From: Chrysoperla carnea
Lineage: Eukaryota; Arthropoda; Insecta; Neuroptera; Chrysopidae
Assembly (NCBI RefSeq): GCF_905475395.1
Contig: NC_058341.1
Coordinates: 67,835,501-67,899,500 of the forward strand
Reading direction: 5' to 3'
DNA length: 64,000 nucleotides
Position numbers and translations under genes: made by a program. Under the pieces are notes generated by a model. That model had not been told where the DNA came from, did not search any database, and saw nothing but the letters and a program-made list of their open reading frames with translations. Shown here one piece after another: positions 39,398 to 50,999 of the stretch (the stretch's first letter is position 1; each line of letters opens with the position of its first letter).

Positions 39398-39944
39398 AGT
39401 TTTTATACCATGTATATATGTTATATACAACGTATACTATGTTTTGTCCCAAGTTTATAACGCTTAAAAATATTGATGCTAAAAACAAAATTTTGTCATA
39501 GGTGTTCATAAAATCACCTAATTAGTCCATTTTAGGTTTTCAGCCCGTTTGTGAACACGATAACTCAAAAAAAAAAAATCAAGCTATTTTTATAGCGTAC
39601 TCAGGACGTAGAAAGTGAAGTCGAGTTCGTAAATGAGCACCATAGGTCAATTGGGCCTTGGGTAGGACCCATTTTGTAAACCGTTCCAGATAGAACAAAA
39701 ATTTAAATCTAAAAAATGTTCCTTATAAAAAAAATAAACAACTTTTGTTTGAAACATTTTTTGCTAAACATCACTGTTTACCAGTGAGGGTGCAAATTAG
39801 GCGCAAATTGTATAGTATGCATTAAATGGAATATCAGTTTTGTATGTGTGACATGAATGTACGTGTAATGTGATAAGAGTCATCAACTCTGTCTATACAG
39901 GTATTTCAACAATTAACTCCGTCAATTATTTGTTTTCACTTGTT
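39398..39944 (+). mobile_element. DINE-like element, full length, GTCC block degraded
   Basis: Starts TTTTTATACCATGTATATAT and ends ACTCCGTCAATTATTTG, TTTTCACTTGTT. The (GTCY)n block is reduced to TTTCAGCCCGTTTGTG. Confidence 0.75.
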
Positions 39945-40179
39945 GTTATAAAATATTTTTATTATAGACCGAATTTCTTCAAAAATAAATAACTTCACTA
40001 ACATTTTTTTAATTTAAAACTTTTTAACCACAAATAAAGAAAGAAAAAGAAAACAAAATTATTCTAATAGTGTCTCCCCAAATCAGCGTAAACTTCAACC
40101 CTTCATCAATGTTACCCATTAATTGTTTTAATTTCTTCAATTGAAATATTCCGATTAATATTTGAAATTTTAATATTTA

Positions 40180-40430
40180 ACTGCTCCTAAACCACTTGTT
40201 TTTTGTGCCTCCATAAATAATACCATGATTGTTACATCTGGACTTCGAGGTGGCCAACAAATCCAGCCATTGCTCCTAATCGTTTTTTCGTCTAACTGCT
40301 ACGTTAACCAGACCCTCGCGGTTCAACCAAACAGTCCATTGAATATCTGCTTAACTGGTGAGTCTCATATAAAAGACCTCTCTGATACCATCCTGATATT
40401 AGCACCAGCATCCGCCTGCTTTCGATTCTG
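40180..40430 (-). pseudogene. DDE (IS630/Tc1-mariner-like) transposase remnant
   Basis: The reverse strand translates to KTIRSNGWICWPPRSPDVT, matching the WPPRSPDLTPxDFFLWG catalytic-Asp block of a widespread insect transposase type. The downstream part is degraded. It abuts the left side of the second palindromic element. Confidence rests mostly on this one motif. Confidence 0.5.
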
Positions 40431-40439
40431 TTCAAATGT

Positions 40440-40595
40440 CATTTTTATTATTTTTTCAAATGAAATTTTATCATTTTTATTTTATATTCGCAAGAGGAGA
40501 CATCGGTGCATATCAAAATTTGGTAGGTTTGTAGTCAATGTTAAGAACTACTCCTCATATTTTTTTGGCTGGGTTTCGTCCCTTCCCCTCCCAGC

Positions 40596-40626
<31 letters not shown>

Positions 40627-41946
40627 ACATACATATGGTAAAACAGTTCATTTGACTATAACTTGAAAAATATTGGATTGATTTTAATGAAACTAATATC
40701 AATAGTAGGTTTTATTACTAAAAACTTTCGGTCAAAATTTTAAGGAAATCCGTAAAATTCGTTCGTCCAAAATTTCCAATTTAATGAATTATTAAAAATG
40801 TCTGCCATTTTATGCCATTTTGTTCTACGGGGTTAAATTTTTTTGCGAAAAACGGAAATATAACACTTTCTGGAAATAATTGTTTGGGGGTGTATGGACT
40901 GGCTTTGGGGGGTATTTTTTGCTTTGGCTTCAGAAAACCATTTTTCAAAAAGGTCTGTACGGTTCAAAGCAAAATTTTTAAGTTTTAATCCCCGCGCTGT
41001 TAGGGGAAAGGCGTGTATGGAATAGATGTATTTTAAAAGATTTTAAAAAGAGGTCAAAATAGTTTAAAATGTTAAAGTAACCCAAAACTTTAGATGTTTG
41101 TATTAATATAGCTCTTTTTACAACATACACCCCCCCCCCCCTCAAGCTTTCATACTTTTTGCAAATTAAAAATTTTTATGACGTATAAAGGGGTTTTTGG
41201 GGTCGCTGATCTCGAATTTTGCAAAGGATTATCAAAAAAATGATAATATTTTTAGGGGGAGTACTTATTAGGGCCAAAAATTCGCGATCAGCTACCCCAA
41301 AAACACCTTTATACCTCATAAAAATTTTTAATTTGCAAAAGTATGAAAGCGTGAGGGGGGTGGATGTTGTAAAAAGGGCTATATTAATACAAACATCTAA
41401 AATTTTGGGTTACTTTAGCATTTTAAACTATTTTGACCTCTTTTTAAAATCTTTTAAAATACATCTATTCCATACACCCATTTCCCCTAATAGCGCGGGG
41501 GTTAAAACTTAAAAATTTTGCTTTGAACCGTACAAACTTTTTTGAAAAATAGTTTTCTGAAGCCAAAGCAAAAAACACCCCCCAAAGCCAGTCCATACAC
41601 CCCCCAAACAATTATTTCCAGAAAGTGTTAAATTTTCCGTTTTTTGCAAAAATATGGATTAAGGAGTCATTTTTACGGGTAAATAACTTATTATAAAATC
41701 AAAAGATAATAAAAAATGCTACATTTTAAAAAATGCTACATTTTAAATTTAACCCCGTAGGACAAAATGGCATAAAATGGCAGCCATTTTAAACAATTCA
41801 TTAAATTGGAAATTTTGGACGAACTATTTTACGGATTTCCCTAAAATTTTGACCGAAAGTTTTTAGTAATAAAACCTGCTATTGATATTAGTTTCATTAA
41901 AATCAATCTCAATATTTTTCAAGTTATAGTCAAATGAACTGTTTCA

Positions 41947-42032
<86 letters not shown>

Positions 42033-42330
42033 CTGGACTGGGAGGGGAAGGGACGAAACCCAGCCAAAAAAACATGAGGAGTAGTTCTTAACATTGAATA
42101 CAAACCTACCAAATTTTGATATGCACCGATGTCTCCTCTTGCGAATATAAAATTAAAATTTCTGAAAAAAATTTCATTTTTGACGCTATTTTGTTGGTTA
42201 GACATGTTGCACCACTCCGGGAAAGTAAAAAATTTCAAAAAATACTTATTTTGATGTGAAAAGAAAAACCCCAAAGTTTCGCTGCCCGAACTTTTAATCC
42301 ATACACAAGGCGTAATTTCACTCTACTATA
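40440..42330. mobile_element. 2 kb palindromic foldback element, diverged second copy
   Basis: Homologous to 24300-26312 along both arms, with the axis near 41245 in the centre. For example GTATGGACTGGCTTTGGGG at 40892 pairs with its complement at 41580. The arms differ more from each other than in copy 1, have indels and carry unequal AT microsatellites (40597-40622 and 41949-42031). The right end GTAATTTCACTCTACTAT is identical to copy 1, defining one terminus. Confidence 0.88.
41949..42031. repeat. (AT)n microsatellite
   Basis: About 82 bp of AT in the right arm of the palindrome; the matching left-arm tract is only about 26 bp. Confidence 0.95.
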
Positions 42331-42950
42331 TCCGAAATGGCTAGAACAATAATTTTAGTTTCCCGTGGTAAATTCATCATTTTTTGTGCTGAATAAAATA
42401 TTTAAAAAAATACGATTAACTTTCTTTTCATTATAACTCCGTTAATTTTCGTGCAAATGACTTGAAACTCTTTTCATTTTCAAGGTTTTTTTTAGTATTT
42501 AAAAAAGTGTATGATATACTTTTGTCAAAAAGCTTCAAATTTTTAAGTTATTATCGTTAAATATTCCGAATTTCAATCGGCAATAACTCGGAAAGTACTG
42601 ACTTTTCGAAATATACTTGAATAACACTTTTTGCTTAGATTTCATCGCTCTATCGATTTCCGTTTCCATTTTATTTTCCAACATATATTTTCCCATCTTC
42701 TAGAAGGGGTGGTTACCACTTTCTGAGAAAAAGCACCACTAGGCACCATACAACTTTTGATTTAAAAGTTGAGCAAAGCTTAATTCCAAATTTGCCGATT
42801 AATCGAAGCTATAGGTCAAAATTTAAAGATTTCGTTTTTTTGCCCTTGTTTATTGGAGTATTAATTAAAGTGCATTCATAAGCAAGCAAAATTTGCTAAT
42901 TTGTTAATTTTTTCATTTGCTAAGTACAGACTTAACATTTTGTACAAACC
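42330..42950. other. Intergenic stretch, no feature recognised
   Basis: AT-rich, with no coding sequence or clear repeat termini. Confidence 0.4.
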
Positions 42951-42974
42951 ACTCGGTGTATTACATGAAGGGTA

Positions 42975-43095
42975 CATGTAATCGTATATAGACCGTCAAT
43001 AGCGACGGACGGTGTATGGCGCCTGACGTGTAGCCTGGGACGCTCTAGACTTATCAGTAGTCACCTGCATGAGCGTCGCGGTGCCATTACTATTT
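42975..43095 (+). promoter_or_regulatory. GC-rich patch with initiator-like TCAGT
   Basis: A patch of about 120 bp (GCGACGGACGG, TGGCGCCTGACG, GAGCGTCGCGGTGCC) stands out against the AT-rich background. It contains TTATCAGTAGTCA at about 43053, which fits the arthropod initiator. No coding exon can be tied to it, although an acceptor-like TTATTTTCAG lies near 43241. It could be a promoter or simply an old insertion. Confidence 0.2.
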
Positions 43096-43891
43096 ATTAG
43101 TACCTACCATGTTTATAAAACATTTAAATAATAAAAACACTGAATAATTTTTAAATAATTTCATTTTTAAATTTTTTGTTTTTTAAACTAATTTTTAATT
43201 TAATAAAAATAATTTTCTTTTAAAATTATAATTATTTTCAGTGATGACAAATAAATATGTGTGTGATTCAAATTGAGAAAATAATGTTTTTTTGGAAGAA
43301 AAATTTGTGTGCCTGTGAAAATATTTCAATGATAAATTTTAGTTTTTCTTCTTGTAATAAAAATGATTAGTGTATAATTATGTGAGTATTAATTGAGATT
43401 TTATTTTGAGTGTGATTTATGATTAAAATGAAAGATTATTTACGAAAATATTGATTTTGAATAGAAAGTATCTAATCAGAAACCTCATGTCTCATAAAAA
43501 ATCGAAAACTTTTTATTGCATCGTGAAAAAGAAAAATTTTAAATTATTAAACAATTTTTAATTTTCTTTTTTGAGATCTGAGGTTTTTATTCTAACCCAA
43601 AGCATACTTTTATAATGAAACATAAATAATTTTTTGGACTACAAGAAAAGTTTTGTGGAAGTATTTGTTTTGGAAATTTGATAGTACGCCACCATATTGA
43701 CTCAGAGACAGAGAGAATTTGATGTTTTGATGCATTACATATTTGATTGTACAAGGTTGGGCCCGTGTTGGTTTAGTGTTGCAACAGGTACCCTTGTACA
43801 TATCTTTTCTATGTTCAGCCTGCCGACCGTGACCTAATAATATTTACCATGATCTCTCATGCCAGCCTGGAGGTACTCAGGCCTATCGTCT

Positions 43892-43940
43892 AATGTGTAT
43901 GTATGTATGTATGTATGTATGTATGTATGTATGTGTGTGT
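43892..43940. repeat. (ATGT)n microsatellite
   Basis: About 12 units of TATG followed by a short TG run. Confidence 0.95.
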
Positions 43941-44184
43941 GTACCACTTCGAACAATAATTACACATATTTTCTAGTATTCGATTCTGTTTTAATAATAG
44001 AAAGTATGTTCTCCAATTTTTATTACGTAAGAAATCTTTTTCTAACTGAATTTCGATTAGGTAAATTGAAAATGGAAATAATAAATAATTCCATTAACTT
44101 AATTGTAATATGTAAATGTAATCTATTAGTTGCTTAGCAACATTTATCAGCCAGTTTAGAGCAATTGCTGATAAAGTGAAAATA

Positions 44185-44740
44185 GTGTAGGCGCCTGAGT
44201 GGGTTTCGTATGCATTTACAGATCTTACCAAATAAGGAGTGTATTTCGACGTATTTTGATCCGCGGAATCTGAATTTTCAACTTGCTCATCGCTCAGAGT
44301 AGGGGGGAAATTTGTTATAAACAAATTAATTGTTTACACGGCCAAAGCTTCTAAATAAATTGGAAATTTTAGTAAATAATTCGCGTTCGGTTGTGTAATA
44401 ACTCAAGTTTTAATTTGAAAAAATAAAAAAGATTCTTAAACTAGAACAAATTTTCAATTTTCTCATATATAATTATGTGGGGTTTTCTTTCGCTAAGGGC
44501 TCGCTTTCGATTTAAAAACTAATAGCGGGCTGGAAAAATAATAAAACTTAATACTTACAATCGTGCTATCTTTGTTGCTATTACATAAAACGTATTTTGA
44601 AAATGGTACAAATTCCTTCCCACTCTGATCGATGAGTAACTTAAAAATTCGGATTTAGCGCGTCAAACTACGTCGAAAAACACGCCTTGTTCGGTCGGAT
44701 TTGTAAATGCATAGGAAATCCAGTCAGCGCCTACACTAAA
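44185..44740. mobile_element. MITE with about 130 bp TIRs and TA flanks
   Basis: The left end GTGTAGGCGCCTGA, TATGCATTTACA, TTTCGACGTA, CTCATCGCTCAGAGT mirrors the right end ACTCTGATCGATGAG, TACGTCGAAAAACACG, TGTAAATGCATA, CAGCGCCTACAC. Bases outside are TA on each side. A - strand ORF over the left TIR (44324-44094) is incidental. Confidence 0.85.
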
Positions 44741-44959
44741 ATGATAATGGTTCAATTTATGAACGTTTTAGTAAATCACTCCGAAACGAACAAATAAATA
44801 AGGATAAAATTTGGCATAGATGTAGTTTTGCCTATTTTTTACTTTACTCAACTTCAGGATAGGAAAGACGGGATAATCTTTTCGAGTGTAGCTTTATGAG
44901 TTTATATGTATCATTAACTATTTCTATGATACATTCTGTAGCGTAAATAATTGATTTTA

Positions 44960-45350
44960 AGGTATTTTCACCATCATATTTTTGCAGTTCCTATGGTAAA
45001 ACCCAATTTTCGACAGAATTTCGAATTTAACGATTATTTTATTTCACATGTTAAGAATAGAGCCAACTATTAAATCCCAAAGTTTCAGAAATTTAGACCC
45101 TTTAAAACACTAGATAATGAATGCTTTAGTTCCAAATTTTGACAATTTACTCAAAATAAATATTTCGAAAACAACACAAACTATTCTTTCAACTCTCTTA
45201 CTTCTTTTTTACAATTCTCTTACTACTCTCTTACAATTTTTGTTTCTTCGGGATATCATAGCTAACATTATTCTGAGTCTGTGAAAAAAATAGGCCAAAT
45301 CTGTCGAAAAGTGCTTACATGCTGGAAATATCTTAACAAATAAGGCTCGC
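44960..45350. repeat. Dispersed repeat related to 17225-17700
   Basis: Shares CCAAAGTTTCAGAAATTTAG, TTTTCGACAGAATTT and CCAAATCTGTCGAAAAGTGC with the element in Gba1 intron 4. The two CGACAGA segments are inverted relative to each other, so this is again an inverted-repeat element. Confidence 0.5.
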
Positions 45351-45794
45351 GAGTTTCATATTAACTATCTGAGTGGCATAGGCTAGCATTAATCTTACGA
45401 TTTCAAGGAGAGGGATTTTAAGAACATTTGTTTATATGATAGTTTCAGAAGCAATCGTTTAACCCTCGTTTTCATCACTTCCAGCTGGAAGATTGTACTA
45501 GCGAGCAACAGTTCTAACAGTTTTTTACCGTATTATATTATAAATATAATAAAGTATTGTGATCGAAAAAAAAATCGATATCGGGGTTTCAACGGAAATA
45601 CACGTTTTGAGGGTCCCTGATTCAAAAAAGTGGTTTTTAAAAAATGTTGCGTCCGTCGTTGCGTATGTCGGTATGTCTGTTACCAAGCTGGAGCCTTTAA
45701 TTTTCAACCGATTTTTCTCAAACTCGGTACATAGGTTCAGTTTGGTCATAATTCCAGACGATTTTTTCATTTTTCCCTAGGCCTCTTTTTAAGG

Positions 45795-46092
45795 ATACTT
45801 CCCTCTAGGCCAAAACAGGATTTTTGGGGTTTTCTCAAAAACGGCTCTAACGATTTCGATTAAACTTGACACAAGGCTAGACCTTAAGGTGTTCCTAGGA
45901 TTGGTATAGGCTACATATCCAGGAAAATTCGAAAAAGCCCACACCCTTGGGAAAACCTTTTTTTTGCTTTTCTCAAAAATGGCTCCAATGATTTCAATTA
46001 AACTTGGCACAAGACTAAACCATAAGGTGTTCCTAGGATTGGTATAAGCCACATATCCGGGAAAATTCGAGAAGGCCACACCCTAGGGAAAA
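45795..46092. repeat. Tandem duplication, about 140 bp x 2
   Basis: Units share TTTCTCAAAAAYGGCTCYAA, TTAAACTTGRCACAAG, AAGGTGTTCCTAGGATTGGT and ACATATCC. The - strand ORF with repeated AFSNFPGYVAYTNPRNTL is a by-product of the duplication, and no gene family is recognised. Confidence 0.8.
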
Positions 46093-46094
46093 CA

Positions 46095-46930
46095 TTTCAA
46101 AATACAGGAAAATGGGATTTTCTAGGGAGAGGCTAATGGAACAGCAGTGGAACTTCGTTTAACGTAAAACTTAATTAAGCCCATTTTAGTGAAGTTAAGA
46201 AACTAAAGCTTTTCCTTGTTTTTAAATAATTCTTACAATTGGCTGCTTTCAATCAAAATATTACAAGAATAATATATCAATTTTATAATATTATAAAGTC
46301 TTGTCCGATGTTTCGGACCGTTTACTAAAACAAAATTCACTATTATTACTAAGTTTCCCGCTTCTTCATAATTGTTGCTGCCAATTATAGATTTGAAAAA
46401 TCATTACCATAAAAAAATATTAAATTTTCATAGAATCCATTATTTATGCTCGTTAATAGTCAAAATATAATGGAAATTCGCCAATTTCATATTTGACATT
46501 TATTTATATTTTACTTGTTGCCATAATTCTGCAATTGTTTGAAAATAAAATTAAGAATTTTTAAATTGAATTAAATTACACAATGCGTATAGATATTTTC
46601 GTAATACATACAACAAATCGCGACGGTTAACGTATCTCTTCGAATAAACTTATGGGGCTAATCTTAAAATTATTAAAATGCTTATGGGGCTAATCTCTAA
46701 TCGAAATGCGAGTAGGTATAATTCCAATATTTGGCCATGGTGATAAATTTGAATGTATTATTGTCTTTATCAGTACATGAAGGTACATACAAAGGATATT
46801 TTTATGACACTGCAAGAAAAATGGTTGTAACTTAAAATAATCAATAATATTTTCATGATATCAAACCAAAATTTACCAAGGTCGTCTACTAACCAAGTGG
46901 AATTTAATTAAATAAGAATTATGACTGAGT
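46095..46930. other. Intergenic stretch, no feature recognised
   Basis: AT-rich, no coding evidence and no clear repeat ends. Confidence 0.4.
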
Positions 46931-46934
46931 TTCT

Positions 46935-47384
46935 TTTATACCATGCATATACATATTCATAGATCCACCTAATTAGTCCATTTCCGGTTGTCCGTCCGTC
47001 CGTCTGTGGACTCGATAACTCAAAAACGAAAAAGATATCGAGCTGAAATTTTTACAGCATACTCAGGACGTAAAAAGTGAGGTCGAGTTCGTAAATGAGC
47101 ATCATAGGTCAATTGGGTCTTGGGTCCGTAGGACCCATCTTGTAAACCGTTAGAGATAGAACATAAGTTCAAATGTAAAAAATTGTCCTTATCACAAAAT
47201 AAACAACTTTTGTTTGAAACATTGTTTCGTAAACATCACTGTTTACCCGTGAGGGCGCCAATTAGGTAGAAGTTTTATAGTTTGTACTATACTTGAATAT
47301 CAGTTATGTAAGTTATAAGAAATCAACACTGATTATGCATGGTATTTCAACAATTAACTCAGTCAATTGTTTGTTTTCACTTGT
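46935..47384 (+). mobile_element. DINE-like element, 5' deletion
   Basis: The start TTTTATACCATGCATATAC jumps directly to CACCTAATTAGTCCATTTCC and then follows the 38163-38732 copy closely to AACTCAGTCAATTGTTTG, TTTTCACTTGTTT. High similarity to that copy suggests one recent source. Confidence 0.75.
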
Positions 47385-47385
47385 T

Positions 47386-48470
47386 TATTTTAACTTAAGT
47401 ATCTACAGTAGGTAATTATTCGATTGAAAAATGAGTGATTTAAGATATTATTCTGGTCTAAAAATTTGAAAAATCGATTTTTTCTGTGCATATTTTTAAA
47501 ATTTAAATCCTTAAGAATATGTTCTTAAAAGGATTTTATAAAATTGAATTTATTTTCGGAGATACCGCGGCTTTTGTGGTAGCGAAGTTCGAATTGATCG
47601 CTCTGAACTGCGAGCTTCTGCTGCTTCAAAATAAGGAAAAACAGCTTGGTTAGCAGAAATAACTTTGCAAGACATTGCATAAGTAGAAGAAGGCCCACTG
47701 TACGAATCTGGGATCACCGATTAATCCAAAGTAATTAATGTTATTATCCGAGCTACTTTGTCGGAATTGTCTATCAAACTTAAAACGCCTTTTTCTTGAA
47801 ACCACATTTTTGGAGGTGTTTGACCTGATATTCTACTCGACCGATTCCTTTGAAATTTAATGGAAATCTTCTTTATAAATCTGTCTATCGCCTGAACCTG
47901 GGATATTAAAAAATTTCAATTTTGAGTATTTTTTAAAAATTTGAAACAGACACAAAAATTTTTTTTTTTTTCATTTTGATGCCATTTTGTGATTTTTTCT
48001 GCTAAGATCCAGAAGATAGCGTGTTTTTTTTATAACCCTCACTTCACCGGGCTGTAATTCGAAGGATTTTTAATTTTTTTTTTTACAATTTTGTTATTAT
48101 ATTTTCAAAATGTTAATAAACAACATATAAAAAATTGGCTAAAAAAATGTTTTTCATTTTTTTTTAAATTTTAGTTTGAAAAATACCTAAAATGTAGGCT
48201 TTTAGACCAGAATACCCCCTAAATCTTAGCCACAAGATGAAATAGGAATGTTTATTTAAATACACAAAAAATGAGTTTCTAAGATAAAGCCATGTTTTAA
48301 AGAACGACCGAAAAGAATCACTTGATTTATTTACAATATTTTGTTTAGTATGAAACTTGTACCAACGATAAATAAAATCTATGTAGAAATCAATCAACAT
48401 TTTTCATAAAAAAACAAAAAAAAATGTATTTCTAAAGTAAAATCTGTTGTAATCTTACTTTAAAAGCTCT
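47386..48470. other. Intergenic stretch; possible decayed coding fragment on the - strand
   Basis: At 47540-47720 the - strand reads without stops through SANQAVFPYFEAAEARSSER and similar sequence, with higher GC than its surroundings. I cannot match it to a family. The rest is AT-rich with no feature. Confidence 0.25.
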
Positions 48471-48471
48471 A

Positions 48472-48514
48472 GTTACAAACTTGGGACTAAACTTAGTATA
48501 CCTTGCTATATTTC

Positions 48515-48517
<3 letters not shown>
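48472..48517 (-). mobile_element. DINE-like element, terminal fragment
   Basis: GTTACAAACTTGGGACTAAAC through TTAGTATACCTTGCTATATT. It is cut by the AAT-rich tail of the adjacent retrotransposon. Confidence 0.6.
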
Positions 48518-48547
<30 letters not shown>

Positions 48548-49030
48548 GCCTGATAAAACCCTACTGGGCAAAGGCCTCCTTCAACTTGTTCCCCTGCACA
48601 ATTTACCAGTTTCTTTTTTATAGTTAGTTACAGTTATCAGGAGATTTTGTTTTCTCTTTTTAATTTCAAGATACGGCGTTCCATGTTGCGTTGATAGATT
48701 TTTAATTTATTGTGGTCGTTTGCGTTCAGTGCCAGTGTTTGCGTACCATATGTTAGAATCGGCAAGAGGCACGGGTCCATCACTTTGCCAATGGTCCCAT
48801 TTATAGTAATATCCATTATTCTTATCTTCGTTGGACATAAGATTGGCTTTGTTAGCATTTATAGCTAGCCCTGATTTGGAGCAATAGTGATTAAGTTGAT
48901 CAATCATATTTTTGAGTTGTGCCTTGCTAGATGCCACTAGAACTATGTCGTCGACAAAACGAAAGTTATAGAAAAATATTGCATATAATATGGTATGATA
49001 AAATATAAAGATTAAATTTTTAATCTCCAA
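48518..49030 (-). pseudogene. Non-LTR retrotransposon reverse-transcriptase remnant with (ATT)n tail
   Basis: The - strand translation gives FRFVDDIVLVASSKAQLKNM, where FVDD is the reverse-transcriptase catalytic YxDD motif, then CSKSGLAINANKANLMS. After frameshifts follow LLPILTYGTQTLALNANDHN and YQRNMERRILKLKRENKI, the usual order downstream of the RT domain in insect non-LTR elements. The sequence after it on this strand reads AGGCCTTTGCCCAGTAGGG and ends in an (ATT)n run. It is 5'-truncated and frameshifted. Confidence 0.82.
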
Positions 49031-49115
49031 AACTATTAATACTGTAGGATATGTATGACTTTTTTGCTAAAATTAAATAGCTGACCAAGAACATAAACAT
49101 GACAATTATTTTTAA

Positions 49116-49755
49116 CTAGCGTTTTTCATCCATAAATTATTATAAACTAGTGTACGTAGTAATTTAAGCGTAGGAGGGCACAGTAGTGGGTTCAATATTT
49201 TTTTCAATTGTAAATTTAATGCCAAAAAACATAGGATCACAGTCAAAACAGACTCTCTACGAGTTAACAAGTGAGGGTAACAAATGGCAAAATTTATTGT
49301 TTAAGGAGGATCCCTCACCAGTAATAGAAAAAAATAAATTAGTAAAAAATGATCCAAATTTTTAGTATGTTGTAGTTAACGATACATATTATTAAATCAA
49401 AAAAAAATTTTTGGTATCTTATCGATCAATTAAGAGAGTAATTAATTAATTAAAAATACACTAAATAACATAGCATGATATGAGGATGATTATGTTATTT
49501 AGTGTATTTGATCGATAAGATACCCAATTTTTTTTTTTGATTTAATAATATGTATCGTTAACTACAACATACTAAAAATTTGGATCATTTTCTACTGATT
49601 TATTTTTTTCTATTACTGGTGAGGGATCCTCCTTAAACACTTTATGTAAAGATTATTAATTTTTCATACAGATAATAATAGATGAATTATGGTAATAAAT
49701 CAATGTTTTTACATCCAACCATATAATTTATGAAAAACTAGCGACACGGTTTGCG
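49116..49755. mobile_element. Inverted-repeat element containing a near-perfect hairpin
   Basis: Inner arms: 49301-49430 (TTAAGGAGGATCCCTCACCA, GTAGTTAACGATACATATTA, TATCTTATCGATCAA) mirror 49509-49636 with only a few differences. A second inner pair, ATACACTAAATAACAT, lies at 49455-49470 and 49493-49508. The left side has about 26 extra bases (AATTAAGAGAGTAATT). An outer pair (ACTAGCGTTTTTCATCC at 49118 and ATGAAAAACTAGCGAC at 49733) suggests the true ends. Confidence 0.8.
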
Positions 49756-49879
49756 TAGATATCCCGTGCGATATTTCACATCCCCAAGTATGCATCCGGT
49801 TTACATTGAAGTAGACACATGGTCTCAGAAGTTTTTATTTACAAACAATTTTTTTTATTTCTAAAAATATGTATTTACG

Positions 49880-50960
49880 TATATAGGGTGGGCCATTTCA
49901 ATCTATTATGATTAATAGCTCGTTTTGTAGTTAATCAATCAAAAAACAAAAATTTTAGAATTTCATGGGATGTTCTAACATCAGATTGGACATTTAAGCC
50001 ATCGAAAGCGTTTTTTAATCGTTCATTAAATTAAAAATTTTATGTTAAAGTTCAAATTTTTGCAAGGTTGAAACCAAAAAGTTTATATACATAGAGAACG
50101 CAAGGGATCTGCCAGTATGTAAGTCGATATGATGAATGAGAGAGAAGACTGTTAGTGAGTTCTCCTGTATCACTGTCATAGTCATGTGTCATAATCATAT
50201 GATGCATAGAGATTTTGTGTCTGCTACAATGAGGTTATATACATTTTGTAATTTTTTTTTCTGAAAAATGAAAAAGTGTTTAATATGCAGATTTGCATAT
50301 TCTTATGTGGCCGCAGGTTATACTAAGTACACAATTTGTTTTTTCAGAAATATTGGAAGATGAAAGTGCACTTAAATTTAAATAATAATTAAACTCAATA
50401 AAACTTTTAGTTAATTTTATTCAAAATTAAACTGTTTATATTGTGTTTGCTATGTAAATAAAGTTTTTTTTTGAATAACTTTTCTACTTTTTGAATAACA
50501 ATGTATTAAATAATATTCCATAAATCACTTTTAACTATTTACTTAATAGCTATAATGTATAGAATATGTAGCCAACGACATGTAGATTAGACAAGGACAC
50601 AAGGGAACTCACTGTCAGTCATAACTCTCATCCATCATACTGCAAGTTTTGGGCTTTGGCGTTATCTAGTTGTAAACTCTTTGGTATACTATGAATTGTC
50701 ATAACAGATGATGGTTCATGGCGCACGATTCTGAAGTGTTTTAATGTCACAATTTTTTTAAACGAGTATATATATTGCAAAACACTTTTAAATGTAAATA
50801 TTTTATTATAGGAAACATTTTTTTTTTGGTCCCTACAATCGATTCGACGTGTTTTTGGCACATCGAAAAATTTACTAGAAGTGTCTATTTCAGAGTTTGA
50901 TGGAATGTTCTGACATCAGATTGAATCTATTTCTAACTAGTATTTATAATTCAAAAAATT
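49880..50960. repeat. Dispersed repeat region with inverted segments
   Basis: TTCATGGGATGTTCTAACATC (about 49962) recurs as TTTGATGGAATGTTCTGACAT (about 50896). AACGCAAGGGATCTGCCAGTA-type sequence near 50100 has an inverted counterpart near 50570-50645 (AAGGGAACTCACTG, CATACTGCAAG). It begins near GGGTGGGCCATTTCAAT, as many insect dispersed repeats do. Ends are uncertain. Confidence 0.4.
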
Positions 50961-50999
50961 GATTAAGTAGCTATTGGATAAACTGTAAATTTGATTTAA

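Noticed and set aside
45789-46079. Protein with duplicated AFSNFPGYVAYTNPRNTL motif
   Set aside because: The repeat is explained by a tandem DNA duplication; the other strand is equally open and no gene structure is present.
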